Shown in pieces: positions 1 to 12,100 of a stretch of DNA of 64,000 nt. Source of the stretch: Pagrus major (lineage: Eukaryota; Chordata; Actinopteri; Spariformes; Sparidae); NCBI RefSeq assembly GCF_040436345.1, contig NC_133230.1:24438197-24502196 (forward strand), given 5' to 3'. Within the stretch, counting starts at the first letter, position 1. Every line of letters starts with the position of its first letter. The position numbers and the translations under genes were made by a program. Below the pieces are notes generated by a model, which was not told the origin of the DNA, did not search any database, and saw only the letters and a list, made by a program, of their open reading frames with translations.

Positions 1-1107
1 TATCAGACATCTCTCATCCTGTAGCGAGGCTCTCTTTAATTTGCTGGCTGACAGGCTCATGTCACACACATCACCCTGATAGGACTGCTTTCTGCTGCTC
101 AGGAGGTCCAGGTTAAACGACTTCGCTTTCCCCCAGGGAGGAAAACTTACTGGTGTTTCCTCTTGGAGTCCAGTGTCTGGGCTGACATCTTTCTGGCTTG
201 GCTCGGGCAGAGAGTTCAGTGTTTTAGCCCCTCTTAGCTCTCTAAGCTGGCAGTTTTGGAGTTGTTTGGCGGTGAAAAGAACGCTGTGATCCCCCTTGAT
301 CTGACTTTTCTCTATCTGAGGAGGCAGAGCCCAGCTGTGACGATGGCTGTCCTCTTGAGACTGGCTCCTGGGACATCTGAAGCGGTTCCATATCCCGCTG
401 CTGTCTCCGATCTTCGGCTGTCTCTGAAACACCCCAGGCAATTGGTCTTCGTTGTTTTTCACCTGCTTGGAGAACCTCTCCAGAACATGCCTGGGGAGCC
501 TGTTGGGCAGCCGGGAATCTCCTTCACTGATGGCAGCCGAGTCAGCAAGAGGATCATCTGTGCTAACACCCCTCCTGCAAGGAAAGTTCAGAATCTGCAC
601 ACACTGCTTGTGTCCAAAGAAATTAGCCACTTCGATGGCTGAGTGACCAGCATGGTTGGTTCTGTCCAGCCTCAGTCCCATTCTTTTGAAAGCCCGGACC
701 AGGAACTCAAGAACCTGGCTGTGCCCAGAAAAGGCAGCATACATCAGAGCGCTGTTACCCCAGGCGTCAGAGACATCCGGGTCAGCATTGAACTGCACTA
801 GAAGCTTAACCACGTCCAGGTGACCCATCTCGCAGGCATTGCTCAGAGCCGTGCGACCGTCCTCATCCTGGCAGTTGACATCAGCCCCTTTCTCCAGCAG
901 CAAACGGGTGAACTTGGCCCTGGTCCCGGAGTCTTGTAGGCAGACGGCGTACATGAGCGGGGTGCGGCTGTTTTCTGTCTTGGAGTTGATAATGCGTCCG
1001 TCCAAGGCGTCCAGGATGAAGCGCGCCAGGTGAACTTTACCACCATGCATGGCATCTAGGAAGGTCTTGGTGCCGGAGCCTTGGCGCAAATCTTTGGGTC
1101 GCATCAT
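1..1107 (-). CDS. ankrd63: Ankyrin repeat domain-containing protein 63, 3' end outside window
   Basis: A single open frame of 369 codons runs without a stop from ATG at 1107 to the left edge. The protein opens MMRPKDL, then TKTFLDAMHGGKVHLARFIL, followed by ankyrin repeats over about residues 12-170 with typical signatures (SRTPLMYAV, DGRTALSNACEMGHLDVVKLL, GNSALMYAAFSGH, HAGHSAIEVANFFGH). The rest is a Ser/Gln/Arg-rich tail with no recognised domain. The MxxPKDL start, TFL-AM--GKVHLARF and FLVR-F+R-GLRLDRTN motifs are characteristic of ANKRD63, a protein of about 380 residues in human encoded by one exon, so only a short C-terminal part should be missing. The molecular role is unknown; ankyrin repeats suggest protein binding. 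Two adjacent ATGs (1105-1107 and 1102-1104) are possible starts; the human-like spacing fits either. Its position next to plcb2 matches human 15q15.1. Confidence 0.93.
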   Translation of the reverse strand, partial: MMRPKDLRQGSGTKTFLDAMHGGKVHLARFILDALDGRIINSKTENSRTPLMYAVCLQDSGTRAKFTRLLLEKGADVNCQDEDGRTALSNACEMGHLDVVKLLVQFNADPDVSDAWGNSALMYAAFSGHSQVLEFLVRAFKRMGLRLDRTNHAGHSAIEVANFFGHKQCVQILNFPCRRGVSTDDPLADSAAISEGDSRLPNRLPRHVLERFSKQVKNNEDQLPGVFQRQPKIGDSSGIWNRFRCPRSQSQEDSHRHSWALPPQIEKSQIKGDHSVLFTAKQLQNCQLRELRGAKTLNSLPEPSQKDVSPDTGLQEETPVSFPPWGKAKSFNLDLLSSRKQSYQGDVCDMSLSASKLKRASLQDERCLI

Positions 1108-1262
1108 TCTTGAACTACTACTTGTTGAGCCGAGCCTTCAAGTGAGCCGAGTGAGAATGTGACAAATAGGGAGAGAAAGTGTGCAGCAAGTTCCCAGAGG
1201 CTCTCCGTGTTGACAGCAAGTGCATTTACCTCAGAGTAAGACTCAGAGAGGAGCTGCCAGTG

Positions 1263-1270
1263 TTTTTATA
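1263..1270 (-). promoter_or_regulatory. ankrd63: Candidate TATA box of ankrd63
   Basis: On the minus strand the sequence reads GGTATAAAAACACTGG about 160 bp upstream of the ankrd63 ATG. A TATAAAAA core in a GC-rich setting would put transcription start near 1235-1240 and give a leader of about 130 nt. No start-site data are available, so this is inferred from motif and spacing. Confidence 0.5.
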
Positions 1271-2267
1271 CCTCCCTCTCCAAATGCCCTCCCCACGTTG
1301 CCTAGGAAACAAACGTCTGAGGACCATTATGCAGTGGCTGCATCCATTCAGCCCAAGCACTCTGCCTGGAGAGAAATATATGCTATTTGAACAGAATAAT
1401 TACTCAAGGAGAAAAACACGTCAAGTGTTTTTCATGTGAGGTGTGTGAGGTTTTTACTTTTCCTTGATGCAAATTAATTTAATTAACAAATTCCTGCTGC
1501 TGATAGAATAGTCAAATATATAAAAGGCAGCATGTTGTGTCTATGAATCTATGAATAGTGCATTATGTTGAGTATCATTTATAGTTTAGACTTTACTGAC
1601 ATCTTACCAAAGGTTTGTGGTAAGATTGAAATCAGGCTTTGATAGCTCACTTCAAAGGGAGGGAGGGCAAGTCAACAATTATGAATAGCTTTTTTTTATT
1701 TTTTTTACCAATGTGCCTTTTAAATGCTGCATCTATCCACACTGTGGTTCTGCTTGTAGTTTGCTTCCTTCAGAAATCTTTATACAGCGCAACAACTTCA
1801 ACTCAAATCTTCATAATATTGACTTTTCCTCAAGGTCTGTTTTTTGTCATGGAAAGTGCCAACACCGATGACCTCCATGAGAAAAAGGCACTAAAAACCT
1901 TGTTTTATTGCTTTATTGGACTGAAAAAAAAGTCAGTGCCCAGCTGATGTGATAAGACAGCTCTCTGTTATACAATCCAGTCCTCCTCTGACTTGAATCC
2001 TTTTAATCAGTAAGATTTAGTGACAAGATCACTCTGTGTAAGGGGATATTAGCATGATTATCTGTTGCTTTCTAGATTAACACTGAAAAATGCCGGATGT
2101 CCTTATGATTATGGACTGCCCCTTTAAATATTACTGTTCACAATGTAAACTATAGTAGTGTTGACAATATCAGTGTTGTAGCGTTAGAGTATGCATATCA
2201 TGTGCCATGTTAGGGACACAGGTCCTCCTGCGCTATTGTTGTATTTCAAAACATTACAAAAATAAAA

Positions 2268-2625
2268 CGGGGCGGCTGTAGCTCAGTGGGTAGAGCAGGT
2301 GACCAGTGACCAGAAGGTCGCTGGCTCAAACCCCGGCTCCCCTGGGTGGAACTGAGCTACATGCCGAAGTATCCTTGAGCAAGATACTGAACCCCAAAAC
2401 TGCTCCTGGCGCGCAGTTGGCACCTTGTGTGGCAGCCTCTGCCGTCAGAGGGCCCTGCGATGAGCTGGCGACTCATCCAGGGATATACCCTGGCCTCCGC
2501 CCTATGTGAACTGGATTTGGCCCCAGTAACCAGCAACCCGCAATCCCCTGAAAGGGGCGATAAAGCGGCAACATCTCCGCAACCCTCACGGAAAAAGCGG
2601 TAGATAATGAACTGAACTGAACTGA
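2268..2625 (+). mobile_element. tRNA-derived SINE with perfect 12-bp target duplication
   Basis: The 358-bp body starts GGGGCGGCTGTAGCTCAGTG. It has a pol III A box (TAGCTCAGTGGG, 2279-2290) and B box (GGCTCAAACCC, 2323-2333), so the head is tRNA-related. The middle carries a conserved block (GAGCTGGCGACTCATCCAGG) of the kind seen in V-SINE/AFC-type fish SINEs. The tail is a short tandem of AACTG units. The flanks ACAAAAATAAAA at 2256-2267 and 2626-2637 are identical, as expected for LINE-mediated insertion. The intact boxes and unmutated duplication point to a fairly recent insertion. The family name is from memory; the tRNA-derived SINE assignment is direct. Confidence 0.9.
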
Positions 2626-5600
2626 ACAAAAATAAAATTATTCATTTTTTTATTATTTTATTTCACCAATTGGTCTATCTTCAATCGTTTTTTGGATACT
2701 CCCTAAACTCACCACTGATTTTGTCAAAAGCACCAAATTTCAACACTTTTGTATCTTGTCTCTTGTGTATAAATGTGAAAAAAGACCCTCTGTGCAGCTG
2801 TTTCTCCTCCACACGGCCAGACTTTAATTTCAATTGCTAATATAAATCTCAGCAGGACCAAAACTGTGCCAAATAGTGGAGGTGAGAGAAACATTGCCGG
2901 GGTTCTGCCTTCCTCACTGTTCACCATCCGGCTTCATCAAACCCTCAGCGGGTCCTTTATAAGAGCGCTGTGAGCTATCCACTCATCAAAACATGGCTGA
3001 AATTCACCAACAGACCTACACCTCCTCCTGGGTGTCTTTCAGAGGATGGAGTGCGTTCTGTAAATACAGACATCTTTCTCATCATGAAGTCATATCATTG
3101 CTACATCTTTTTATAACAAGGTTATACCATGGCAATATAAGTACCTTTAATGCCAGAGATGTAACTCTCTAGATTTAGCTTCACAATGCACAGATCCACA
3201 GGTGGCATGTCCTCAGGAGCGATGGTCTGCCTTCAAAGCATATATAATATCAATAGAAAGGAGACTAAATGCAATCCTAATGATAAAATGGTCAAACTGA
3301 TTTGCTGAAGAAGCAGACCGGTGAGATGAATTTAACATCTCCATTTAGGGTATGTCATAAATCAAAGTATAGGGGATGATGTATTTTTGCAGGCTAATAT
3401 TTGAATCCCATAATCTGATTTGTATGCTATGTATACAAAGCTGCATCCCTCAGCCGATACAAGGAATGCCCATTTAAGACTGTCGGCCTCCCCTCAAACC
3501 AAAAGTGGAGTTTACTTGCTCAGTTTTGCTCGATTCCTGGATGCCTATGGAATATTGATTATGTTACTGGATAATGATCCTGTTTGACATAACTTGGACC
3601 AAACACATGAAAAGGGTCTGTCCTAAGGAATTTTTTAGTTTCTAACTCAGGGAAAATGGGAAAAATGGTTAAAATCCCCCAAAGTACTGTATCTTTTTAA
3701 CAAAATCACACACGTCGGCTTTTTTTGTCCTTTATCTTCCATTTGATAAGTAATGTGATGGTTTTTTTTTACTTCAAGTTCCTGAGCCTCCGGTGAAACA
3801 TGCATGTCAATAAAGTGCCTCCTCACAAGTTTTTGACAGTGACGGTGGAAACATCAATTAAATTTATGTAAAGGACTATTTCCAAACAATGAGGCCATGC
3901 TGATGTCCTAACTGTTCGTTGGTCTTCTTCAGGAGAGGCTAAATTTGAGCACACCTACATACCACAGACTCAAGCATCAGCTCAGTACTGTCCAATCACC
4001 TGGATGGTAAATATTTAACAAATAGGACACCTCTATGATTAAAACTGATAAAACAGACACTGAGTGTTGCACAGAGCTTGATAACACTTTGAGGCTTCTT
4101 ATCAGGTGTTCCAGTTTGAACGCTTTGAGACTTTGGCTGCCTTTTCAGAGGGCAGTTCATCCAGAAATAGATTTGAGCTGCGTGGACTGAATGCATCCCC
4201 GCAGGCAGGCCAGGAGCTGTGCTTGAGTTATTGTGCTGGCCCCAACTGCTGATTTTCTGTATGTGGGGTGACGTTCTCTGCTAGGGCTCTTAGTTTTTAG
4301 AAGAAAGAGTTCAGGATTAATAGGCTGTCCTTTCCTCAAATAGTTCCCAGGGTGTGGCTATCTCTTTGCTATACGTACCTTTTTATATTTTCATCAAAGT
4401 AATTACATTTTTATAATGGATATAACTTCCTACTTCAAGCTGATTTGTACGCTTTACTATATTTCTTCGAACATTTTAATAGTTTTTTTAGTTTTTCCAC
4501 TGCCACCTTTTGTCGCAAAGGATCAAACCATATCGCACTGACTTGTGTTTCCATTACCAGATTAAAACATGTCAAGTTGGGTCAAAGCACACCGAACCAC
4601 CTTCGAGCGGGTTGAGGTGATGTCAGATGGACTTCATTATCGTTTACAGATGAATGGTAGCTTCCTCTTCTTCCTGTAGATGCATTTTGTCATCCCGTCT
4701 CTGTTTTTCAAGCAATAAGTGTAGATGCCAAGCAAAATGGTGACAAAAGCCTGAAAATGCATGATGATAAGTAGCTTGTTACCAACAAGCATCGCAGAGT
4801 GCAGAGAGGTGCTGCTTTTTAACGTCATCGACTCAAGACAAGCGTATCATCAGCTGAATATACATGGCTAGCCCTGTCGTAATGGAAATGCAAATGCCTG
4901 CGGTGCTAGGCTGACGGCCTGAGTCAGGCCCCCCCCCCCCATAAACCGACTATCGAGTATGCCTTTATGCATGACATAAAACCCCTCTACCATCCATTCA
5001 CTGAATGTTAAAAATGGACTAAGCAGAAATGAATGAAATGTGGATGAGTCGGTGCCATGAGACTTGCTAATTGGTCAGATGTATGCAATAAAGCAGACAT
5101 GTCATGGTAAATGCGTGATCTCCCATTCATTGCAGGCCTGGCCAAGGCAGGAGCCACTTTGAATGCCTGATTAGAAATTAAAGCTCGTGTCAAGTTAAGG
5201 TGTTATCTGCAGCCCTAAATGTCTTAATTAGTCACCGGGGAGAATGCACTTTCATTGCCTCAAAATCAACAAAGGATCTTGGAGAAAAACTTGCAAATGG
5301 AAACAAAGCACCAAGCTAAACCCCCTTGGTAACTCCACTTAGGTGCTAACACCTGGGGCTGAATTAGTGTATGAAGAGACGGCAGGAAAATGGAGACCAG
5401 ATTCAACTAGGCCCACTCCTTGTAACTAAAAATGTTTTCTTACCAGTGACTCAACATGCCCCCATCCTCCATGGACTACTTCATCCTCTGCTTGCTAATT
5501 GAGCACACCTGAGGATGATGTGGTTTAGGCTATCACCTGACTTGCACTGTGAAAAACAGGATGCAGCTTGCGGTGACCTTTATTTTTCCATTCCCTGCAC

Positions 5601-6452
5601 ACAGAACAATATAAGCTACAATTAACCTAATCAAGTTCTAATCTCTATCCTGATGAGATTCCAAGAACATGTCACTATTATTACAGACGTCTTTTTCTTG
5701 TTCCCGTCTTTTGTCCAAATATCAAATCACACAATCTGACTTTGTTTCCTCACAGTTATGTAACGTCTTAACACAGGTAGTTCTGTCATTTGAGCAGTGG
5801 GGGATAACAACTCCTGCAGGGACAAAAGCACTAAATTGATGCATTCGTATTCGGCAACAACAATCAGGTGTCTGCGCATCCATTCAGTTCCTATGATGCA
5901 CTTTGATTTGATAGGACACCGCAGTCGGAGGTTGAATTCAGATTTCACATGCCTTCCGTTCCAGGAAAGAAGCAGCAGCTGGCCTGCTGTCACTGTGTAC
6001 CCGTGTTGTGTTTGTATCATCGCTCAGGTTGATGTGAGGTCACTGTGGTTGTCCCACTGCAGAAAGGAAATGTCGCGTTAAACAGCAGAATATATTTAAA
6101 TCTAATGAACTCCTAACCCTAATGAAAGTCACTTTGCTGTTGTTTACAGTGTTAATTCCAAAGAGGACAAAAACTCACCAAAAGGCAGACATTGTTATAT
6201 TTTTCATTTCAGTCACAAGACCAAGTACAGATAGCAAGGCAGAGCTGGAGAGAGGACAATTACATAGAGTTACAGGGTTGCTGCTGAAGACCCTGACAGC
6301 ACACCACCAGGAGCTGCCACTCACTGGGGCCACTGATATGTTATTGGCCATGAGGCGGGCCCTTCAGTGCCTATGCTCTCTCTGCTCTCATCAATTATCG
6401 CCCTGACTCAGGCTAGTCTGGCTGCCACAACCAGATGGTAAACAGGATTTAT

Positions 6453-6476
6453 GGGGGGGGGGGGGGGGGGGGGGGG
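6453..6476 (+). repeat. Homopolymer run of 24 G
   Basis: An uninterrupted run of 24 guanines between TTTAT and TTTAATATC. Such runs can form G-quadruplexes on the plus strand and are prone to length error in sequencing and replication, so the exact count is uncertain. Confidence 0.9.
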
Positions 6477-8830
6477 TTTAATATCAGTTCTCAGACTAAG
6501 ACACTTTTGACAACAGAGAATTAGCAGCCACAGCGTGCCTGGCCTGTATGTGTTCTTGCACCATGACCAATCAGGGGATGATAATAGTTCAAGAGAGAAA
6601 GCAGTTCTGCATAGGGGAAGTGCTCAGTGCAAATAGTGACAGATTTTTTAAGTGGCTTTTGCACAGATGGACCAATGAAAGAAATGCAAAGGACAAACCA
6701 AGATGTAAATATGCTAAAAGTATCTGTCTTTTGATTTGTTGGTGGTGGTAGTTTTATTTTTGGACTTTACAGCAACTTAAAATCTTTATGTGGAGTTAAG
6801 CTGCTCGACTCCTGGTTTTAGGTTCATAGTTACCAGACAAACACAGGATTGTTATATTTGTCTAACTCTCAGCACAAAAGCGAAGTATATTTCCAAAAAT
6901 GTCGAGATATTCTTTACATTGCTGGTGTGAACCTTTTCAGCAAGCTTACGTTAGCATTTAGCTGTATTTGCATCTTCCTTCACAATCAACACTTCTCTCA
7001 TTTTAACTTAAAAGTCAGATTTAATAAGTGTCGTTGCAGAAAAAAAAAATATCCAGGAAAGTGGGTTTGTTAGCAAAGCCTCATTTCTTGATGGTTATCT
7101 CTAAAAACAACACAGATGTTCCAGGATAATCAAACTTAATACTGGTTTCCTGTTGAACAAGAGGACTTGATTCCTTGTCAACAAAACCTTTCGCCAGGCT
7201 GAGCCTCGGTGCTGTTTCCCATGAGCCACCTGTACCACCTCCTTAATCTATCAGGTCTGATGGAAATTCCTTTTTCTGCGATGATGCGGAAGAGATGGAG
7301 GGCCACAGAGCTCCCTCTCCATCTCCCACCTGACAGGCCCTATTTGTGGCCTTGCAGGCCCGCTCACCTCTGACAGCTCAATAAATTGTACAAATGGATA
7401 ACAAATGTATTTGTTTGATGGCCACATTGTGCGGAGATGGGTAACACTAAGCCGCACCTGGAGTAAACGTCTGCCACACAGTCACATCTGCAATGGGAGC
7501 GGGAGCAAACGGCAGGTGTGGTTGGGTCAGAGGAGAGATCAGAAAAAAAGTGCCTGGGGGTTTTAAGACAATAACAGATGCCAGGATTCATTTCACAAGA
7601 TGTGTCGACTACTGACAGTCCATCACTTTATGGACTTAGAATTAAAAAGGAAACCTATCCTTTTTGTTTTTTTTATAAACTTTTTATTGAAATATTTAAT
7701 ATTTAACATATCTACATTGAATCTGTAGCAGACCATATCAGTCACACTTCATCTCAAGACACAATAGGTCGGTAATTGGCAGCCCTCTATGTTCCCTGAA
7801 GGAACTTTACTTCTTTTAAAAATGAACTAATGGCCCTGAAGCCCACAGTTATCCATTCTCTCCCCCACGTGCTCTGCCACTCACGTTGTTCAGCGTTCAC
7901 CTTCATTGCTGTTGCTCTTTTTTTGTTTTTTAGCTATATGCAATATACTATAATGTAGCTTTGAGTAAAAGCAAGCTTTCAATCAGATGAGTCCCCGGTA
8001 AGGCTGTTATTACTTTGAAAAGAGGCACTTTGTGACTCACCTGCCTTAAGTGCATAGCATAAAATGCATGTTGACATGACATAGAGGGTGTTACTGCGGC
8101 TCGTGACCTTTTCCTCCCCAGCTATTCCTGTCAGCTGTGCCCCATGAAGCAGGGTTTTAAAAAAAATGAAGAAGTGGGGAAATCAGCTTTTATTTTTCTG
8201 GTATGCTTTAAAGGACACTGCTGCTCTACCTGTAACAAAGCAAGTGTGTTCAGTGCAGATTCGAGGACATCTTCAAACAGGTTGAAAAAGGGTACATAGA
8301 CTCAAGAATGGAGAGATTGTTTAATACCACCAGAATTTATTTAAACTTTGACAGTATTTTAATTCCCTCAAAAATGTGTTTTGTTTATTGGTAATTCATT
8401 TCGATGTTTGACTGTATAAAATGATGACAGTTTGACGCAAGAAGCCTGGAGAAAGGAGAAATTTTCTCAGTTTGTCAAGTTATGGCAGTCCATTTCCCAT
8501 AAGGACAGATGTGCAATAGATGTCACGTAGAGCAGACCAAGAAAATTAAAGAATATCTAAAATCGACATATTTAATACAAGTATATTTTTAAATATATAG
8601 AGATACTGTGAATTTCGAGACTCTGGATATATGTATGTACTTATAGAAAGATCGATAGATTTTTGCGGCTTGGCTCTTTTCTGAGGAATATATTTTCAAT
8701 GTCATTTGAGTGCTTGGAGGTTTGTTTTCTTCTCTTCTATCTCACATTAGATCCAAAGTTATTTGCACTGCCAAATAGAATAAAGGTTTGCCTTTGGTTC
8801 AAATATTTAAGAATATTTTGATAGATACAC

Positions 8831-9110
8831 TTTACTTTCATGCCAGGAGTTAGATGAGACACCACTTTTATGTCTGTACAATAAATATATACCAGTAAGA
8901 GCTAGGCGTTCTTATCTTAGAAAGAACACTAGAAACAAGGGGAAACTGTTAGCCTAGCACATAGGCTAACCCCCTACACTTTTACTCTTTGGTTTTTGCA
9001 AGGACTGAACAAGTGAGACATGTTAATTAGCGAGCTTAAAGGTGCAGGCAGAAGGATTATGTTATCTTTGTAGGCTACATAGCCAAAAGTTGCTTTCGCT
9101 GAATAGGTTT
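8831..9110. repeat. Decayed copy of a fish hairpin repeat
   Basis: It contains the landmarks GAGTTAGATGAGA, ATGTCTGTAC, GTTAGCCTAGCA and ATGTTAATTAGCGAGCTT in the order seen in the well-preserved copy at 21289-21672 and in the family as I remember it. It is heavily diverged and has lost most of its inverted-repeat pairing. Confidence 0.5.
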
Positions 9111-12100
9111 GCCAGTGACTCCCAAAGTGTGGTTAGGTTAAGGAAAACATCATGACTCTGCTTTAAATCACTATGAAATGGATGTAACATTCTCTTTCTA
9201 GGGAATATAGTTTAGATTTGATTTTGAGTCCTTGAAAAGTTTTGAAACTAATGAAATAACTAATAAAACCTTTTAATTTAAAACATAGTTCAACCTATTA
9301 AATTGATTTATTTATTCAACAGTGTTTTATGTCACCTCGTGCCTTGAACTGTGGGAACATGTGCACTCTGTAGATCATTATGTTCTCCCATTCCTAGCTC
9401 AAATCAGGCATCCTTACAATTACATAACAGTGCAGTCAGCTGCTAAATGAGTGTTGTGTCTCAGTCCTCTTAACTCAGAGTGAGACAGATGCTCTCCCCC
9501 CAGAGAGTTTAGGGCTGTAATGGAGATATCACCAGGCAGAAATGTATCCAAATGGTGAAAAGAGCCAGAATAAATCCCAAACTTGGCCTGATGGAATCTA
9601 TTTGAGCTCCAAAACTGCCGGAGGGACATGAGATATCAGAATTCAAGTAGCCATGTGAGTGCTGTCTGGTGCTGGCTTACAGTTTGTAGGTGTCTGCATG
9701 TAATTTTGTGGGTCTGTGTGTTTTTCTGAATGTAAGCACTATATCCTCAACACACGCAGGAAGTTAAAATTTGCATCAGTGAGAAGGTGGAGGCGCCTCT
9801 CACTGGTCCTCAGAGCTCATTCATGTGACACACAGGAGTGGATGATTGAGTGCAGGGATATGAGCCTCCTAGTACACTCATTGGGATGCTAATCCCATAC
9901 CATAATCATGACTTTGATGGGATTGTGTAATGTATCCTTGAACAAAAAGTCCTGCAGTTTGGTGAAGTATGCATGTAATATATCAATATTTTCTTGCAAA
10001 TTCTTATCCTGGCAATGCTTTAAAAGCAGTCTAAGTGCAGTATGCAGCCCACAGAACGATCCAACAAACACACATGCAGCCTGTGACAGAGCAGCAGGTG
10101 GTGTGTATGTGGGTGGTGTGGGTGCTTAATATTCATCCAGGATGGCATCCACTTCAAGCCAAGATGGACTATAGATCACGACTCCCCACCTCCTGTAGGT
10201 CAGGCTGGCTTCCTCGCACAGGAAACAACAAGTGCAAAAGAAAAGTAGCTCGCTCCTCACATGAATTTCACACTGACCTCATTCTGCAATACAACATTTC
10301 TATTCTCCGCTAATGTTGTTTTAATCATGCATTTTTGAATGTCACACTACAACATTGTTTGGAAATCCTTCTTTAAATTGCAGGGCTTCATTTCTCTGTA
10401 GAATTTTTTTGGATAAAGATAGACTGATTGAACACAGACAACAAAAGAGAAAAACTAACAGTTCACTATTCAGCCACTGCCAATGCTCTGCATTGATGGC
10501 TGGTGTTAACAGTTGAAGTCAGAACGAAGCGGCCTGTCCGGCATGTTTTCGTAGGTGTATAGTCATACCATACATTGTTCGAAAGCTTAGCTTCTTGTGA
10601 TTCTATTCATGTGAACTATTTCAAGATAAAACTACATCAGCAAGGTACAATCAACAAACAAACAAGCTAAAAAACTAGCATGTATGAAGTGTCATGTTTA
10701 AGTATTGCATCAAACTCCAATAAAAACTGTTTTTATTTATTCTCAAATGTCAGCTAGATCCATTTCAGTAACATTTGTAGTCCAAAACACAGTATAACAT
10801 GATTAAATGGTGACAAAATGGCAACAAAAAAAACCCCAAAAAAACGGTGATGGCTGATGCTCATTTGAGCATATACAAGCTTTTATGCTCATCCCAGGGC
10901 CCACAACAGCCAAAGAGTGATCGTGTAGACAAGTGACTCACTATCTCTTCTAAACTAAATAGTTATTGTAAATTATGTAATAAAGAACTATAATGAGTTT
11001 CTGCCCCCGTTACTCTCAAGCAGTGGTATTTTGAGGTCACAAATGGGTTTTTTTGCCAGGTGCCTGAATACTTCCTCAGAAAAACAAGTGTTATGTGTTC
11101 ATTTTCAGTGATATTGTTATCTATTTTGAACTTGGACCATGTAAGTACCCGTTGTGTTTTCCAGCTACTAGGGACAGTTACAGGTCATCGGCAGGCTCAT
11201 TGCATTAAAAAAATGTAGGTAGCTTTTAATCTTTCAAAAGAGCCCCAAACCATGCCTGTACTCCAATTCGTTCAACAACAGCTTTGAATTTACTTTGGGC
11301 TAGACTGGGATAGGTAAATTCCTTTCATCAACGATCTTTTCTGTAAATAAAGGTTTTCACATTGAGAGGATATAGATTTAAAAACCCCTTTGAAACAAAT
11401 GTATATACAGCACCGGTTTGAGCTTTACGAATACCCAAAACATGCACCATATTCTTGACTTTATTCCATATTTTTTATTCCATATTGCATCTTTACTGCA
11501 ATTGAAATACTAGTATATAAAGGTTTAGCTTTATTACCTTTTGTATCCCCACTTTCACCTTCTCTTAGCTTTAAATTTCATCTCATTTTATGTTTCTGAA
11601 CATGAACGCTCTGGGAATTCTGCAGAACATCTGCTCCAGAATCTGCTATGTAATTTTGTGTGCATGGGTGTGTGTGAGCGGAAACACTTCCGTCCTTCTT
11701 TCAATCGCCTCTATCTTGCCCGGTGGTTAAAGATCCCACTCAGGCCATCCCTCTCCAGCTGGTATGAGATGGAGCTGTTGAATTTTCTCCGTCTTATGTA
11801 AGATTACCAGCCCCTGTGATTCAGGGCTGACTGATTTCACACTCTAAAGCTCACAGTTCATCTGTGCCGTGCATGAGGTGGCAGGACTCTCAGGCACAAG
11901 CTGTGTCTCCCAGACGTGGCTCGTCCAGATCCTCCAATTTTAAATGTCAGTCATGTGGCTTGATTGAGAATCAGGGCGTCAAACCGAAAAGGAAACAAGA
12001 AAAACAGACAGATTGCTCTGGACGGTGAGTCAGAGAGAAGCTGTGCTCATTAACGAATGCGTGCACGTGTGTGTAAACACTCGAAGAAACAAGTGCATCT

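Noticed and set aside
843..1055. Minus-strand Pro/Ser-rich frame inside ankrd63
   Set aside because: It is an alternative frame of the ankrd63 exon, which reads clear ankyrin repeats in its own frame.
2268..2345. Possible tRNA gene
   Set aside because: A and B boxes are present, but the sequence continues into a SINE body flanked by a target duplication, and a proper cloverleaf with acceptor stem is not evident.
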